A stretch of 64,000 nt of DNA from Exiguobacterium oxidotolerans JCM 12280 (lineage in GTDB: Bacteria > Bacillota > Bacilli > Exiguobacteriales > Exiguobacteriaceae): positions 2,980,001 to 3,044,000 of the forward strand of contig NZ_JNIS01000001.1 in NCBI RefSeq assembly GCF_000702625.1. Reading direction: 5' to 3'. Below, in pieces: positions 7,319 through 15,957 of the stretch (position 1 is its first letter; the number at the start of each line of letters is the position of its first letter). Under the pieces are notes generated by a model. It made no database searches and was not told the origin of the DNA. It worked only from the letters and a program-made list of their open reading frames with translations. The position numbers were made by a program, and so were the translations under genes.

Positions 7319-7615
7319 TCAATGTAAAATCACACAGTACGAATTGTCGGAAATTAACGGTGCAGAAACCACAAACACGACGTTGATCGGTGTTCCACCC
7401 AGTTTAGCATCGAGTTGATGGAGTTGTGAACGGATTTTACGACTTAGCCCGTAACGAATCTCGGTACTCAGTTCATCCATGTCTGCATCATGTACGTGTA
7501 ATAGGAGTTGGAATGGTTCGAGCGAGAAAATAGAAAAGTCGCAGTCGATTCGGGGATCCTCAAATTGCTCATTCAATCCATTTTTTATAAAGTATGCTTC
7601 CTTTGCTGAAATCAT
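7319..7615 (-). CDS. Hypothetical protein (98 aa)
   Basis: A soluble 98-residue protein with no clear motif (MISAKEAYFIKNGLNEQFEDPRI...). It has alternating strand-like segments (FQLLLHVHDAD, TPINVVFVVSAPLI). GAGGTG lies about 8 bases before the ATG, which supports translation. It stands alone between convergent and tandem neighbours. I do not recognise it. Confidence 0.55.
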   Translation of the reverse strand: MISAKEAYFIKNGLNEQFEDPRIDCDFSIFSLEPFQLLLHVHDADMDELSTEIRYGLSRKIRSQLHQLDAKLGGTPINVVFVVSAPLISDNSYCVILH

Positions 7616-7816
7616 CCCGTTTCACCTCGCTCTCTTGCGAAAAACCTGTCCAAACCTGAATAAAAATATCGGCTTGCCTTATATAGTAGTTATTACCCAA
7701 TTTTATCGGAAAATATCAGAAAAGCGACAGAAAATGAAATTTGATGAGGATTGGGAAAATCAAAAAACGAAGCGGCAGGAGTCGTGCTCATGCATCACTT
7801 CGTCATGTCGGTTTGC

Positions 7817-8488
7817 TTACATGTGGTGCTTTCGTAAAAAATCATCGGTCGCTTGTTTGAAAAACGTAAATTGATGGATTTTCAGTTGATGCGTGTTGCC
7901 GTAACGAACCTCGAAATAACCCGGATCAACGGGTGAAGGGAAACCAATCCGCTCGAACCACTCCGTGATTGTTTCATGACCATAACGCTGCAGATGTTTC
8001 GGTAGCCGAAAATTAAAAAATTGAATATGTTCGCGAATTAGCTCGGAAGATACATCATGATCCGGCTGGATGATGACAGTGACGTGATGCTCATAATCGA
8101 ACCCCGCGAGTTGGAACCGGCTCGGTCGGTAAATCTTGATGTAATAATAAAAAAAGGCGAGCGTCGCGAAGCTTAAAACGATTAAGATGAGAATATAAGG
8201 TGGAGCCGAGATGGAAGAGTCGAAACTCGTCCGAAAGAGCGGTTTTTTCGGCGTGATTGATTCGACGTTGGCGACAGCACCACTGTCCACGTTGAACGAG
8301 TCGCCACTGGAGACGATGGACGAGTCGCCTTGCGCACCACAACGCGCCAGGCACGAGGAATCAGTTTTTTTATGTAAGAGTGATAAAGTCGAAGAATATA
8401 CGGACGGGAGGACGGATTGGGCGAGTAAAACAAGGAAACACGTCAAACAAACGTACAAACAGACTTTTAAACGAAATGACTGGGGCAT
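7817..8488 (-). CDS. Membrane protein with DUF4129-like C-terminus
   Basis: The 223-residue protein has an N-terminal membrane helix or signal anchor (9-30), a hydrophilic stretch, a second helix (about 95-118), and a cytosolic tail. The tail contains RYGHETITEWFERIGF and YFEVRYGN, reminiscent of the DUF4129 domain that usually follows transglutaminase-like domains. No transglutaminase domain is present here, so this would be an orphan version. GAGGAG precedes the ATG. Function is unknown and the DUF4129 likeness is moderate. Confidence 0.55.
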   Translation of the reverse strand: MPQSFRLKVCLYVCLTCFLVLLAQSVLPSVYSSTLSLLHKKTDSSCLARCGAQGDSSIVSSGDSFNVDSGAVANVESITPKKPLFRTSFDSSISAPPYILILIVLSFATLAFFYYYIKIYRPSRFQLAGFDYEHHVTVIIQPDHDVSSELIREHIQFFNFRLPKHLQRYGHETITEWFERIGFPSPVDPGYFEVRYGNTHQLKIHQFTFFKQATDDFLRKHHM

Positions 8489-8616
8489 CGACCTACTCCT
8501 CTCTCGAGCTGAACGGGATGAATCGTTAGGAAGAGTATAGCAAAAGAAGTACAGTCTGTTATTTGTTTTTTCAAAATATAGTCATTATTTACAAAAATAA
8601 TAGGGGGCTTTTTGTG

Positions 8617-9690
8617 ATGGAAGAATTACGAAGAAGTTTTCAAGCAGCGCGGCATCAGGTCAGTGGACACGGCAAGCGGAACGTCGGTGTCTTAAAAGAC
8701 GCCTTGCTGAATGTCGCTGACGAGACGAGAAGTGACATCTACGGCAACGGGGCGGTCATCAACGATTTCGAACAAAAAATCGCGGCATTGCTCGGGCATG
8801 AATCGGCCGTCTTTTTCCCGAGCGGGACGATGGCCCAGCAAATCGCGTTACGGATCTGGTCCGATGACCGGGATAATCGGCACGTCGCCTACCATCCGCT
8901 TTGTCACTTAGAGCTACATGAACAGGATGGCTTACGGCAGCTTCATCCGATTGAACCGGTCCTCGTCGGGCGACCGGACGAGATGATGACGCTTGAAGAG
9001 ATTAAAGCCTTGCCGGAAATCGCCTGTCTTTTACTTGAACTGCCGAACCGGGAACTCGGCGGGGTCGCACCAACATTCAGCGAGCTAGAAGCGATTGTCG
9101 CCTACTGCCGGGAACGGGGAATCCGCCTTCATCTCGACGGTGCCCGCCTACTGGAACTGTTGCCGTATTATGACAAACCGGCAAGCGACGTCGCAAGTTT
9201 GTTCGACAGCGTCTATCTCTCGTTTTATAAAGGAATCGGCGGGATTGCCGGTGCAATTCTTGCCGGTCCAAAATCGTTTACGACAGAAGCACGGGTTTGG
9301 AAACGACGTTATGGGGGTGACTTGATCAGCCTTTATCCCTATGTCATTTCGTCCGACTATTATTATGAGCAACGCAAGGACCGGATGGGGCACTATTATG
9401 AGCAGGCAAAACACGTCGCCGAGCGGTTGAACGCAATCGATAACATTTTCACGACACCACGCGTTCCGGTCTCGAACATGTTCCACCTCCACTTTAATGG
9501 TGAAGTGGCAGACGTCGCCGCACGATTGACGCGCATCCAAGATGAAGTCGGACTTGGACTCGTCGGATACCTCGTCGAACACGACGGATACTTTTCGACG
9601 GAAATCAGTTTCGGTGACGCGTTTGATGCGGTTTCAAACGATGCGTTTGACGAATTGATTGCCCGCTTGTCGACAGACTTTTCTGCTTAA
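8617..9690 (+). CDS. Threonine aldolase family PLP enzyme (beta-eliminating lyase)
   Basis: The 358-residue protein has the fold-type I PLP layout of low-specificity L-threonine aldolase. FPSGTMAQQIALRIW binds the phosphate near residue 70, LHLDGARLLE gives the cofactor Asp174, and SFYKGIGGIAGA gives the Schiff-base Lys205. Family members cleave threonine or allo-threonine to glycine and acetaldehyde; related proteins act on other beta-hydroxy amino acids. I start at ATG 8617, 9 bases after AGGGGG; the upstream frame lacks a site. It overlaps the MerR gene on the other strand by four bases. Confidence 0.85.
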   Translation: MEELRRSFQAARHQVSGHGKRNVGVLKDALLNVADETRSDIYGNGAVINDFEQKIAALLGHESAVFFPSGTMAQQIALRIWSDDRDNRHVAYHPLCHLELHEQDGLRQLHPIEPVLVGRPDEMMTLEEIKALPEIACLLLELPNRELGGVAPTFSELEAIVAYCRERGIRLHLDGARLLELLPYYDKPASDVASLFDSVYLSFYKGIGGIAGAILAGPKSFTTEARVWKRRYGGDLISLYPYVISSDYYYEQRKDRMGHYYEQAKHVAERLNAIDNIFTTPRVPVSNMFHLHFNGEVADVAARLTRIQDEVGLGLVGYLVEHDGYFSTEISFGDAFDAVSNDAFDELIARLSTDFSA

Positions 9691-10082
9691 CGGGATTGAG
9701 AAGGCTGTTTCCCGGGAATGGACGGATGTAGGCGATGGTAGCTGCTGATTTTTTCGGTGATCATTTGTTCCGTCAGTTGTAATTCGGCGAGCTGCGCCCG
9801 GACAAGGGTTTGGTGCTGTTCAAGCAAAGCGAGCCGGTCCGGAGCTGTATCATGATCGTCTGAAGAAGCACGGAACAATGCGACGTACTGCCGGATTTGG
9901 TCAATCGGCATGTGTGTCGCCCGCAGGCGGAGAACGAACCGGAGCCAGTCGATGTGCTTGTCATCGTACTGGCGGACGCCGTTTGCCGTCCGGTCCGGAA
10001 ACAGCAGTCCTTCCTTTTCGTAATAACGAATCGTGTGGGCACTCGTATCAGTCAATCGACTGACTTCTGAGATGGAATACAT
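9687..10082 (-). CDS. MerR family regulator
   Basis: The 131-residue protein opens MYSISEVSRLTDTSAHTIRYYEKEGLL, the MerR winged-helix signature, and continues through a dimerisation coiled coil (about 80-118). The start at 10082 is chosen because AAAGG lies 8 bases upstream; two earlier start codons are too close to it. No cysteine cluster is visible in the C-terminus, so it is more likely a small-molecule or stress sensor than a metal sensor. It is divergent from the SDR gene, whose promoter has the stretched MerR-type spacer. Confidence 0.88.
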   Translation of the reverse strand: MYSISEVSRLTDTSAHTIRYYEKEGLLFPDRTANGVRQYDDKHIDWLRFVLRLRATHMPIDQIRQYVALFRASSDDHDTAPDRLALLEQHQTLVRAQLAELQLTEQMITEKISSYHRLHPSIPGKQPSQSR

Positions 10083-10101
10083 CAACATCACCTTTTCTGC
10101 T

Positions 10102-10132
10102 TGACTTAGAGTTCACTCGAAGGAGTAGACTC
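10102..10132 (+). promoter_or_regulatory. MerR-type promoter and operator
   Basis: TTGACT (-35, 10102-10107) and TAGACT (-10, 10127-10132) are separated by 19 bp, the long spacer that MerR activators untwist. Within the spacer and the -10 lies the dyad AGAGT..ACTCT. It stands 33 bp before the SDR gene and faces away from the regulator gene. Confidence 0.8.
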
Positions 10133-10164
10133 TCACTATACCAAAACGAAATGGGGAAAAACAG

Positions 10165-10929
10165 ATGAAGTATACAGTCATTACAGGAGCAAGTTCAGGG
10201 ATTGGGTTTGAGACAGCGAAAGTTCTCGCCGCAAAAGGAAAATCGCTTGTCCTCGTCGCCCGGCGGAACGATCAACTCGAAGCACTACGGGATGATTTAC
10301 TGAAGACCTATCCGGAACTTGACATCATCCTCCATTCAGTCGACTTGACGGAGATGAAAAACGTGCATCAGTTGTATGACGACGTCAAGCACCTTGAGAT
10401 TGAGACGTGGATCAACAACGCCGGATTCGGTGATTTCGATAACGTCAAAGACGTCGAAATCGGAAAAATCGAGAAGATGCTTCGGTTGAACATCGAAGCA
10501 TTGACGGTCCTGACGAGTCTCTACGTCCGCGACCATCATGACGTCGAAGGGACAACCGTCCTCAACGTCTCGTCAGGCGGCGGTTACCGGATCGTGCCGA
10601 ATGCGGTCACGTATTGTGCGACGAAGTTCTATGTCAGTGCCTACACAGAAGGCCTTGCGCAAGAATTGCAACAATCCGGTGCGAAGTTGCGGGCAAAAGT
10701 CCTTGCACCGGCAGCGACGGAAACCGAATTCGCCGATCGTTCACGCGGGGAGGCAGGATTCGATTACAGTAAAAATGTCCCGCAGTATCATACTGCGGCA
10801 GAGATGGCGACGTTCCTCGATCAATTACTCGAAAGTGACGCAATCGTCGGGATCGTCAATGCGGAAGATTATTCCTTCCAGCTACGGGGACCACTCTTTA
10901 CGTACGTCGGTGGCGCGAACTCGAACTAA
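10165..10929 (+). CDS. Short-chain dehydrogenase/reductase
   Basis: A classical SDR of 254 residues with the nucleotide-binding TGASSGIG (residues 7-14), ARR after strand 2 (suggesting NADP), NNAGFG (about 91-96), and catalytic Ser (NVSSGGG) and YCATK (about 152-156). The family oxidises alcohols or reduces carbonyls; the substrate is unknown. It is the only gene behind the MerR-type promoter, so it is probably induced by the signal sensed by that MerR protein. The terminator at 10934 closes the unit. Confidence 0.9.
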   Translation: MKYTVITGASSGIGFETAKVLAAKGKSLVLVARRNDQLEALRDDLLKTYPELDIILHSVDLTEMKNVHQLYDDVKHLEIETWINNAGFGDFDNVKDVEIGKIEKMLRLNIEALTVLTSLYVRDHHDVEGTTVLNVSSGGGYRIVPNAVTYCATKFYVSAYTEGLAQELQQSGAKLRAKVLAPAATETEFADRSRGEAGFDYSKNVPQYHTAAEMATFLDQLLESDAIVGIVNAEDYSFQLRGPLFTYVGGANSN

Positions 10930-10933
10930 TTGT

Positions 10934-10975
10934 AAAAAAACAAGCCTTCGCTTTTTGAGCGAAGGCTTGTTTTTG
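10934..10975. terminator. Bidirectional terminator
   Basis: ACAAGCCTTCGCT pairs with AGCGAAGGCTTGT. T runs flank it in both directions, so it serves the SDR gene and the convergent gene at 11033. Confidence 0.9.
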
Positions 10976-11032
10976 CGTTTGGTTGTTGAAGCGTGTGTGA
11001 TTTACACTCGCTTTTGACAGTCAGTCGAATAC

Positions 11033-11566
11033 CTATGCCTTTTCAAACACTATATTTTCCAAGTAACCCATGTTTTTGACTGTCGTAATATCCTTCTTAA
11101 AGCGTTGAATCGTATGAGAAAAGGTTTTTTCATTCGTCCCTTCAGGATAACCGGAGCAAACGTTTAAGATGCTGTTGAGTTTTTCGCAGTCGCCGCCGAT
11201 AAAGTAATGCGAAATTGCTTCCTTATCCGCGGAAGCGATCACGACAAATGTTGCAAAATCGAGAACATCTTCCACATGCTGTTCTTCAATTAATTTATCG
11301 GCAGTAAATGCGGTTTTAAATTCGTAGCTTTCGAACGACATAATACGACCACGCAATACATCCAGGATGGATCGCCGATAGATGCAGTAAACACCACAAA
11401 TCGTCTCATAAGGCGGTATGAAAGGGTCGTCCATTACATTGACAATTTTTTCGTCGTCTTTATCGATGGGAATGGCCTGAAAGCGGTTGACCATCATCTT
11501 GTCGATATAATCGATTCCTTTCGGTCTAAATTCTTTTAGAGTATCTTCATGCAACGGGATGCGCAT
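11033..11566 (-). CDS. Hypothetical protein (177 aa)
   Basis: A soluble 177-residue protein, mixed alpha/beta, with no motif I recognise (MRIPLHEDTLKEFRPKGIDY...). The spacing of AAGAAAGG to the ATG is very tight, so either initiation is weak or the true start differs. It lies between the SDR terminator and repeat copy B and has no operon partner. Function cannot be inferred. Confidence 0.5.
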   Translation of the reverse strand: MRIPLHEDTLKEFRPKGIDYIDKMMVNRFQAIPIDKDDEKIVNVMDDPFIPPYETICGVYCIYRRSILDVLRGRIMSFESYEFKTAFTADKLIEEQHVEDVLDFATFVVIASADKEAISHYFIGGDCEKLNSILNVCSGYPEGTNEKTFSHTIQRFKKDITTVKNMGYLENIVFEKA

Positions 11567-11702
11567 CCTTTCTTATGAATGTATCAGTATCCCATTAATT
11601 GTAATCGCTTAATCTAAAAAATATCAAAGTGTATTTTCGTCACTGTAGCGAATTTAATTTTTTAGATAGAGCTACGCTGCTTTCAAAGCGATGAACGGCT
11701 TA

Positions 11703-11868
11703 AGCGCCATCCCTAAAACGAGGAGCAGTGTTTGACTATGAAGACAAAATGATATTAGACAATACCTCCTAAAAAGCGTCTTTTTTTCGTTGCTTTCCTC
11801 GTTTTCCACAGAGTTTGTCTACAATCTGAAAACGCCATCCCCCAAAGCGAGGAATGGCGTTTTTTTTA
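11703..11868 (-). repeat. Terminator-bracketed repeat, copy B (short derivative)
   Basis: Read on the minus strand after the gene ending at 11871: a complete hairpin AACGCCATTCCTCGC..GGGGGATGGCGTT (11863-11829); a 103-bp spacer beginning CAGATTGTAGACAAACTCT and ending TTTTGTCTTCATAGTCAAAC; then the right part of the same terminator again (CTCCTCGTTTTAGGGATGGCG, 11725-11704), missing its left arm. The spacer keeps the family core CGAGGAAAGCAACGAAA followed by AAGACGC but lacks the central modules of the other copies. Confidence 0.75.
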
Positions 11869-11870
11869 AG

Positions 11871-12173
11871 TTAAATGATTGGAATCGCAAGCGTCGAAAG
11901 TAAGCTGACACCTAAGAATAAGGCATAGCTGAAAAACGTCGCTTTTGCGTTTCGATCATGTTTATGTCCGAGAATCGCAAATAACAAAATCGCCAAAAAC
12001 GTAAGTAGTGATAACGACAACAAGTGGTGTTGATCCGTTGAAGGAACGAGCGATTGAGCCAAGTGGGCTAAACCAAGCGGTAAAACAATCAGTAAAAAAT
12101 AGAAACCAAGCCGCGTTTCTGATGGAACTTCAGTTGCTTCATCGTTCGGATCGATACGTGTGTACATTTTCAT
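11871..12173 (-). CDS. Small membrane protein (3 helices)
   Basis: The 100-residue protein has a short charged N-terminus and three hydrophobic segments (about 24-44, 52-69, 79-99), with HKHDRNAK between the last two. AAGGAGGTGA precedes the ATG. I do not recognise a family. It is a single gene, and its terminator carries repeat copy B. Confidence 0.6.
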   Translation of the reverse strand: MKMYTRIDPNDEATEVPSETRLGFYFLLIVLPLGLAHLAQSLVPSTDQHHLLSLSLLTFLAILLFAILGHKHDRNAKATFFSYALFLGVSLLSTLAIPII

Positions 12174-12382
12174 GGATCGTCACCTCCTTCTATTTCAGTA
12201 TAAAGGAAGGGACGGTGAAACCTCGTTACAGTCCCGTAAGAACTACATAACAATTTGACTTCTAGATGACATCCAGATGTCGCGCCGTCTTGAATTTGTA
12301 AAAGTCAAAAAACATTTCGACAGGATATGTAAATAAGTGTAAAATGAAGAAACATGTGACATAAAATCAAGGAGGAAACGAC

Positions 12383-13585
12383 GTGCCTAAAGTGTTCCGC
12401 TATTTTTATCTATCTGATTTATTTGCCGTCGTCGGTGCGAGTATCTCCTATATCGCCATCTACTGGACGAGTGCAGAACGGTTGACGGCATTTCAGCTTG
12501 CCCTGTTGATTGGCGCCGTCTTTTTGACGCGGTTCGTCGTCGCGACCTTTAGTGGTCCGTGGATTGATCGTGTCGACCCGGTCCGCTTACTCAAGGGGAC
12601 GGTTGCCGTCCGGACGGGACTATTAGTTCTGACGGCAATCGGCTTGCAACTTTTTTCCGGCTCGATCGGACTGCTGGTTGCATTATTGATTGCTCAGACG
12701 GTTTTGCAGACGATTGGCGGCAATACGGCATTCAAAGTCGTGACCCGCCTCGTCGAAGCAGACCGGTTACCGGTCGCAAATGCCTATTTAAGTACACTCG
12801 ACCGGATCGGCACGTTAAGCGGTCTTTTGATTGGCGGTGTGTTGATTGCGAGCTTTTCCATCGAGACGATTTTACTGATGGAAGCCGTCCTGCATGGCGC
12901 AGCCTGGCTGTTGCTCCTGTCGATCAAGTCTGCTGCACCTGAAGGAGAAGGGCAACAGAACCGGTACATCGACGCCTTGACGGAAGGGCTGACGTATTTA
13001 AAACGCGACCGGCAACTGATGCAAATCTTAGGATTCGCCGTCATTGCCAACTGGATGATTACACCCGCGAATACGTTACTCGCGCCGTTCGCGAAAGACG
13101 TCGTCGCTGGGGGGGCAAAAACCTTTTCGGTACTGGAGCTCGCGCTCGTCATCGGTGGGATTCTCATGTCGCTGCTTTATGCCCGGTTCGCGAAACAAGT
13201 CGCCCTCGGTCGACTGTTCCGGCTGTCCGTGTTGTTACAGGGTTTCTTTATCATCGTTCTCAGTTTGACGGACACCGTGCCGCTCGCTTTCATCAGTCTT
13301 TTTTTACTTGGCGCTGCCCTTAGTCTATTCGGGATTCCGTTTTCGACGCTGCTCCAGCAGACGACGCCGGATTTACTGCTCGGACGGGTCCGTTCGGCGA
13401 TGGTTGCCGTCTCGACGCTCTGTTCTGCCGTCTGTTATGTCTTATCCGGTTATTTGACGACCTTCCTGTCAATCGAACACGTTTTTCTGTTCTTTGGTGG
13501 TTCGGGACTGATCGGGGCCGTATGCTTGATGCTGCTTACGTCACGTCACGCAGCTAGTAATATCAGTCAGGACAAGGCAGGATAA
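12383..13585 (+). CDS. MFS transporter (MFS_3 type)
   Basis: The 400-residue protein has about twelve membrane helices and the MFS_3 pattern near the first loop (FVVATFSGPWIDRVDPVRLLKG). It begins at GTG, 8 bases after AAGGAGG. Members of this branch export drugs, siderophores or other small compounds; the substrate is unknown. A short dyad GACATC-n2-GATGTC lies about 100 bp upstream (12268-12281). A 32-residue ORF and terminator follow. Confidence 0.82.
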   Translation: MPKVFRYFYLSDLFAVVGASISYIAIYWTSAERLTAFQLALLIGAVFLTRFVVATFSGPWIDRVDPVRLLKGTVAVRTGLLVLTAIGLQLFSGSIGLLVALLIAQTVLQTIGGNTAFKVVTRLVEADRLPVANAYLSTLDRIGTLSGLLIGGVLIASFSIETILLMEAVLHGAAWLLLLSIKSAAPEGEGQQNRYIDALTEGLTYLKRDRQLMQILGFAVIANWMITPANTLLAPFAKDVVAGGAKTFSVLELALVIGGILMSLLYARFAKQVALGRLFRLSVLLQGFFIIVLSLTDTVPLAFISLFLLGAALSLFGIPFSTLLQQTTPDLLLGRVRSAMVAVSTLCSAVCYVLSGYLTTFLSIEHVFLFFGGSGLIGAVCLMLLTSRHAASNISQDKAG

Positions 13586-13666
13586 GGAAATCGGTCTTAA
13601 GGTGGAGGGCAAGCGTTTTCTTTCGCAGTACACTTGATTAAAGAAGAACAAAAGGGGATAGCGACG

Positions 13667-13765
13667 ATGGATGGTCTGATGATGATAGCATTGTTATTTT
13701 TAATTCCGATTAGTGGGATGACGGTGTTGTTGAATCTGTTATGGCGACGAATTGAAGTCGACTAA
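13667..13765 (+). CDS. Putative 32-residue membrane peptide
   Basis: ATG at 13667 follows AAAGGGG at a suitable distance. The product MDGLMMIALLFLIPISGMTV continues to LLNLLWRRIEVD: one membrane helix with a basic, amphipathic end. A terminator starts immediately after its stop codon, which supports a real short transcript. Similar single-helix peptides may be stress peptides or type I toxins, but no antisense RNA is evident. This is an inference from layout only. Confidence 0.45.
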   Translation: MDGLMMIALLFLIPISGMTVLLNLLWRRIEVD

Positions 13766-13766
13766 A

Positions 13767-13803
13767 AACAAACGGACTGCCGTAAACCGGCAGTCTGTTT
13801 TTA
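13767..13803 (+). terminator. Terminator after short ORF
   Basis: AAACGGACTGCCG pairs with CGGCAGTCTGTTT and is followed by TTTTAT. It begins two bases after the stop of the 32-residue ORF. Confidence 0.8.
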
Positions 13804-13828
13804 TGCGGAGTTTTAGGAGGGGAATGAA

Positions 13829-14332
13829 ATGAAGAAAATCATCATCATCGGTTCCGGCGGTTCAGGCAAATCGACGTTCGGACGTCAATTGCACGAACGA
13901 ACCGGCATCAAGGTGTCACATCTCGATGCCTTGTTTTGGAAACCGAATTGGGTTGCCGTCCCACGAGACGAGCAAATAGAGGTGCAACGGCAGTTGATGG
14001 AACAACCGGAATGGGTTCTTGACGGAAACTACGGGGGAACGCTCGGGATGCGGCTTGACGCCGCCGATACGGTCATCTTTCTCGACATGCCGCGGACCGT
14101 TTGTGCGTACCGGGTCATCAAACGTAATCTGAAGTACCGCAACCGGACACGGCCGGACATGGGGGAAGGCTGCATCGAACAATTCAGCTGGCAGTTCCTG
14201 AAGTGGGTCTGGCAGTACCCGAAAGCGCGGCGACCGGGTGTCTTACGCCAGCTCGATGAAGTGCGACATGAGAAAAACGTCGTCATTTTGTCGTCGAAGC
14301 ATGACGTACAGAAGTTTTTAGATCAGCTTTGA
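13829..14332 (+). CDS. P-loop ATPase, DNA topology modulation (FlaR-like) family
   Basis: The 167-residue protein starts MKKIIIIGSGGSGKSTFGRQL, with the Walker A motif GSGGSGKS at 8-15. It keeps the family features HLDALFWKPNW (about 31-41), DGNYGGT and IFLDMPR. This kinase-like family is annotated as topology modulation protein FlaR, but the real substrate is not settled. GGAGG precedes the ATG. It is a single gene with no visible partner. Confidence 0.8.
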   Translation: MKKIIIIGSGGSGKSTFGRQLHERTGIKVSHLDALFWKPNWVAVPRDEQIEVQRQLMEQPEWVLDGNYGGTLGMRLDAADTVIFLDMPRTVCAYRVIKRNLKYRNRTRPDMGEGCIEQFSWQFLKWVWQYPKARRPGVLRQLDEVRHEKNVVILSSKHDVQKFLDQL

Positions 14333-14360
14333 TGCAATTTGGTTTGAAGTACGAATCGAT

Positions 14361-14534
14361 TTAACTTTTATCAATCACTACCTTGCCATCCTGATCTAGC
14401 AAGGGTGTCATTCCGCTCATGCCGAGACCGCTCGTCATTACATAATTTACGCCTGTCTGCGTATCGACGACGATTTTGATGATGCCTCCACTGAGGTGTT
14501 GTTTTGATTTCAACACGAACCGTTTATCACGCAT
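14361..14534 (-). CDS. DUF6440-like small protein
   Basis: ATG at 14534 opens MRDKRFVLKSKQHLSGG, followed by IIKIVVDTQTGVNYVMTSGL and MTPLLDQDGKVVIDKS (57 residues). The VD-TGV-Y and TPLLD-DGK pattern matches the small DUF6440 family of Bacillota. The ribosome binding site is poor (only a distant AAGAAG), so the N-terminus may be trimmed or expression low. A stretch upstream (14540-14640) encodes only an 18-residue frame. Confidence 0.6.
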   Translation of the reverse strand: MRDKRFVLKSKQHLSGGIIKIVVDTQTGVNYVMTSGLGMSGMTPLLDQDGKVVIDKS

Positions 14535-14647
14535 TCTGTACTCGTCTACTTCTTATTTTAGCTGTGTAGCCAGGAACAAACAGCTAGAATTAATTTCTTC
14601 AGCGGACATAGCTCTCTCTTACTATTAAGATAACTGAATTTGAAAGG

Positions 14648-14696
14648 AAAAAGACCGTTTTGACTGCAAAAATCACAGTCGGAACGGTCTTTTTTA
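14648..14696. terminator. Bidirectional terminator
   Basis: AAAGACCGTTTTGACTG pairs with CAGTCGGAACGGTCTTT. It lies just downstream of the flavohaemoglobin gene on the minus strand and has T runs on both sides. Confidence 0.88.
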
Positions 14697-14709
14697 GTCG
14701 GGTACTCGA

Positions 14710-15870
14710 TTAGTTTACTCCGACCGTCTCCGCCTCAAACGCAAGCACCGGCCCGAATACTTCGTAATGCAGTTGCTCCGTCGCCCCTTGCCAGTTCGAC
14801 GCGACGAACCGAATCATCGCTTCCGGTCCGCAGACGAAGGCGATTGCAGATTTGTCGACGTTTTGAATGACTTCTTCCGTCAAACGACCGGAAATCGTTC
14901 CTGTTTGTGCCTGCCGTTCCGCATAACGGATGACGATTGCACCGGCAGTTTCCAGGCTTGCAAGGTGCGTCGAAAAGGCACGGTCGCGGTCATCTTGAAT
15001 CGCGACGTGAAGCGTGACGGAACGACTTGCCGCAAGCGCTGCGTCGGCAATCGCAAGCAACGGTGTCAGACCGATTCCGCCAGCGAACAGGACGACGGGT
15101 GCTTGACCAGCCGGTAACGCAAAATTACCAGCCGGTGCACTAAGCAGGACCGTATCGCCAACGTTCGTCTCGTCATGCAATTGTTTTGAGACGCTTCCGT
15201 CACGCTTGACGGCAATCGTGTAAAACGCATCACCAGGACGGTTGATTAAGCTGTACTGCCGGTTTTGCCACAGTCCTGCCGGTGTTTTGATCCGGAGCGT
15301 CACGTATTGTCCCGGCGTAAAGGTCGATAACGTCAACGCATGTGCCGGCTGCAAGGTAAACGACTTGATGTCCGACGCTTCCTGCATGATCGCCGTCACC
15401 GTGAAGGTCTGATATCCTGTGAAGCCTTTTGCCTGTTCGTCTTGCGCATAAAGTTCAGCTTCAAGCGTTATGAACAAATCAGCGATTTCCTGATAGGCGA
15501 GACCCCAGGCGTCGATGATTGCCGGGGTCGCTGCGTCGCCTAGGACTTCTTCAATCGCGCGCAACAGTTCTGTCCCGACGATCGGGTACATCTCGGGTTT
15601 GATTTGCAGGCTCCGGTGTTTATGTAGGATGGGCAGGAGCGTTGGTTTTAAGACGTCGAGTTGATCGATGTTCTCTGCTGCCGCATAGACCGCGTGAGCG
15701 AGGGCTTGCGATTGACGGTTTGTTTTTTGGTTTGTCTGGTTAAAGATGTGCGTCATCTCCGGATGCCGTTCAAATAAACGTTGATAAAAGACACGGGTGA
15801 TTGCTGGCCCGTGTTCCGCGAGAACGGGGACGGTCGACTTGATGAGTTGGATCGTTGCTACGTTTAACAT
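14710..15870 (-). CDS. hmp: Flavohaemoglobin (nitric oxide dioxygenase)
   Basis: The 386-residue protein has a globin domain (1-140) with distal Tyr29 (VFYQRLF) and proximal His85 (ILHKHRSL). A ferredoxin-reductase-like FAD domain follows (about 152-255, RQYSLIN), then an NAD domain (about 260-380, FAGGIGLTPLL and EVFGP near the end). Hmp turns NO and O2 into nitrate at the expense of NAD(P)H. The length and all key residues are as in Bacillus Hmp. GGAAGTGG lies before the ATG. An Fnr/Rex-like box upstream suggests control by oxygen or redox state. Confidence 0.95.
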   Translation of the reverse strand: MLNVATIQLIKSTVPVLAEHGPAITRVFYQRLFERHPEMTHIFNQTNQKTNRQSQALAHAVYAAAENIDQLDVLKPTLLPILHKHRSLQIKPEMYPIVGTELLRAIEEVLGDAATPAIIDAWGLAYQEIADLFITLEAELYAQDEQAKGFTGYQTFTVTAIMQEASDIKSFTLQPAHALTLSTFTPGQYVTLRIKTPAGLWQNRQYSLINRPGDAFYTIAVKRDGSVSKQLHDETNVGDTVLLSAPAGNFALPAGQAPVVLFAGGIGLTPLLAIADAALAASRSVTLHVAIQDDRDRAFSTHLASLETAGAIVIRYAERQAQTGTISGRLTEEVIQNVDKSAIAFVCGPEAMIRFVASNWQGATEQLHYEVFGPVLAFEAETVGVN

Positions 15871-15957
15871 AAGACCACTTCCTTTTCAGTTCGTTCTCCC
15901 ACAGTATTGGAGCTTTCGTCCGTAAATACAACATATAAAATACTAGATTAAAAAAGA

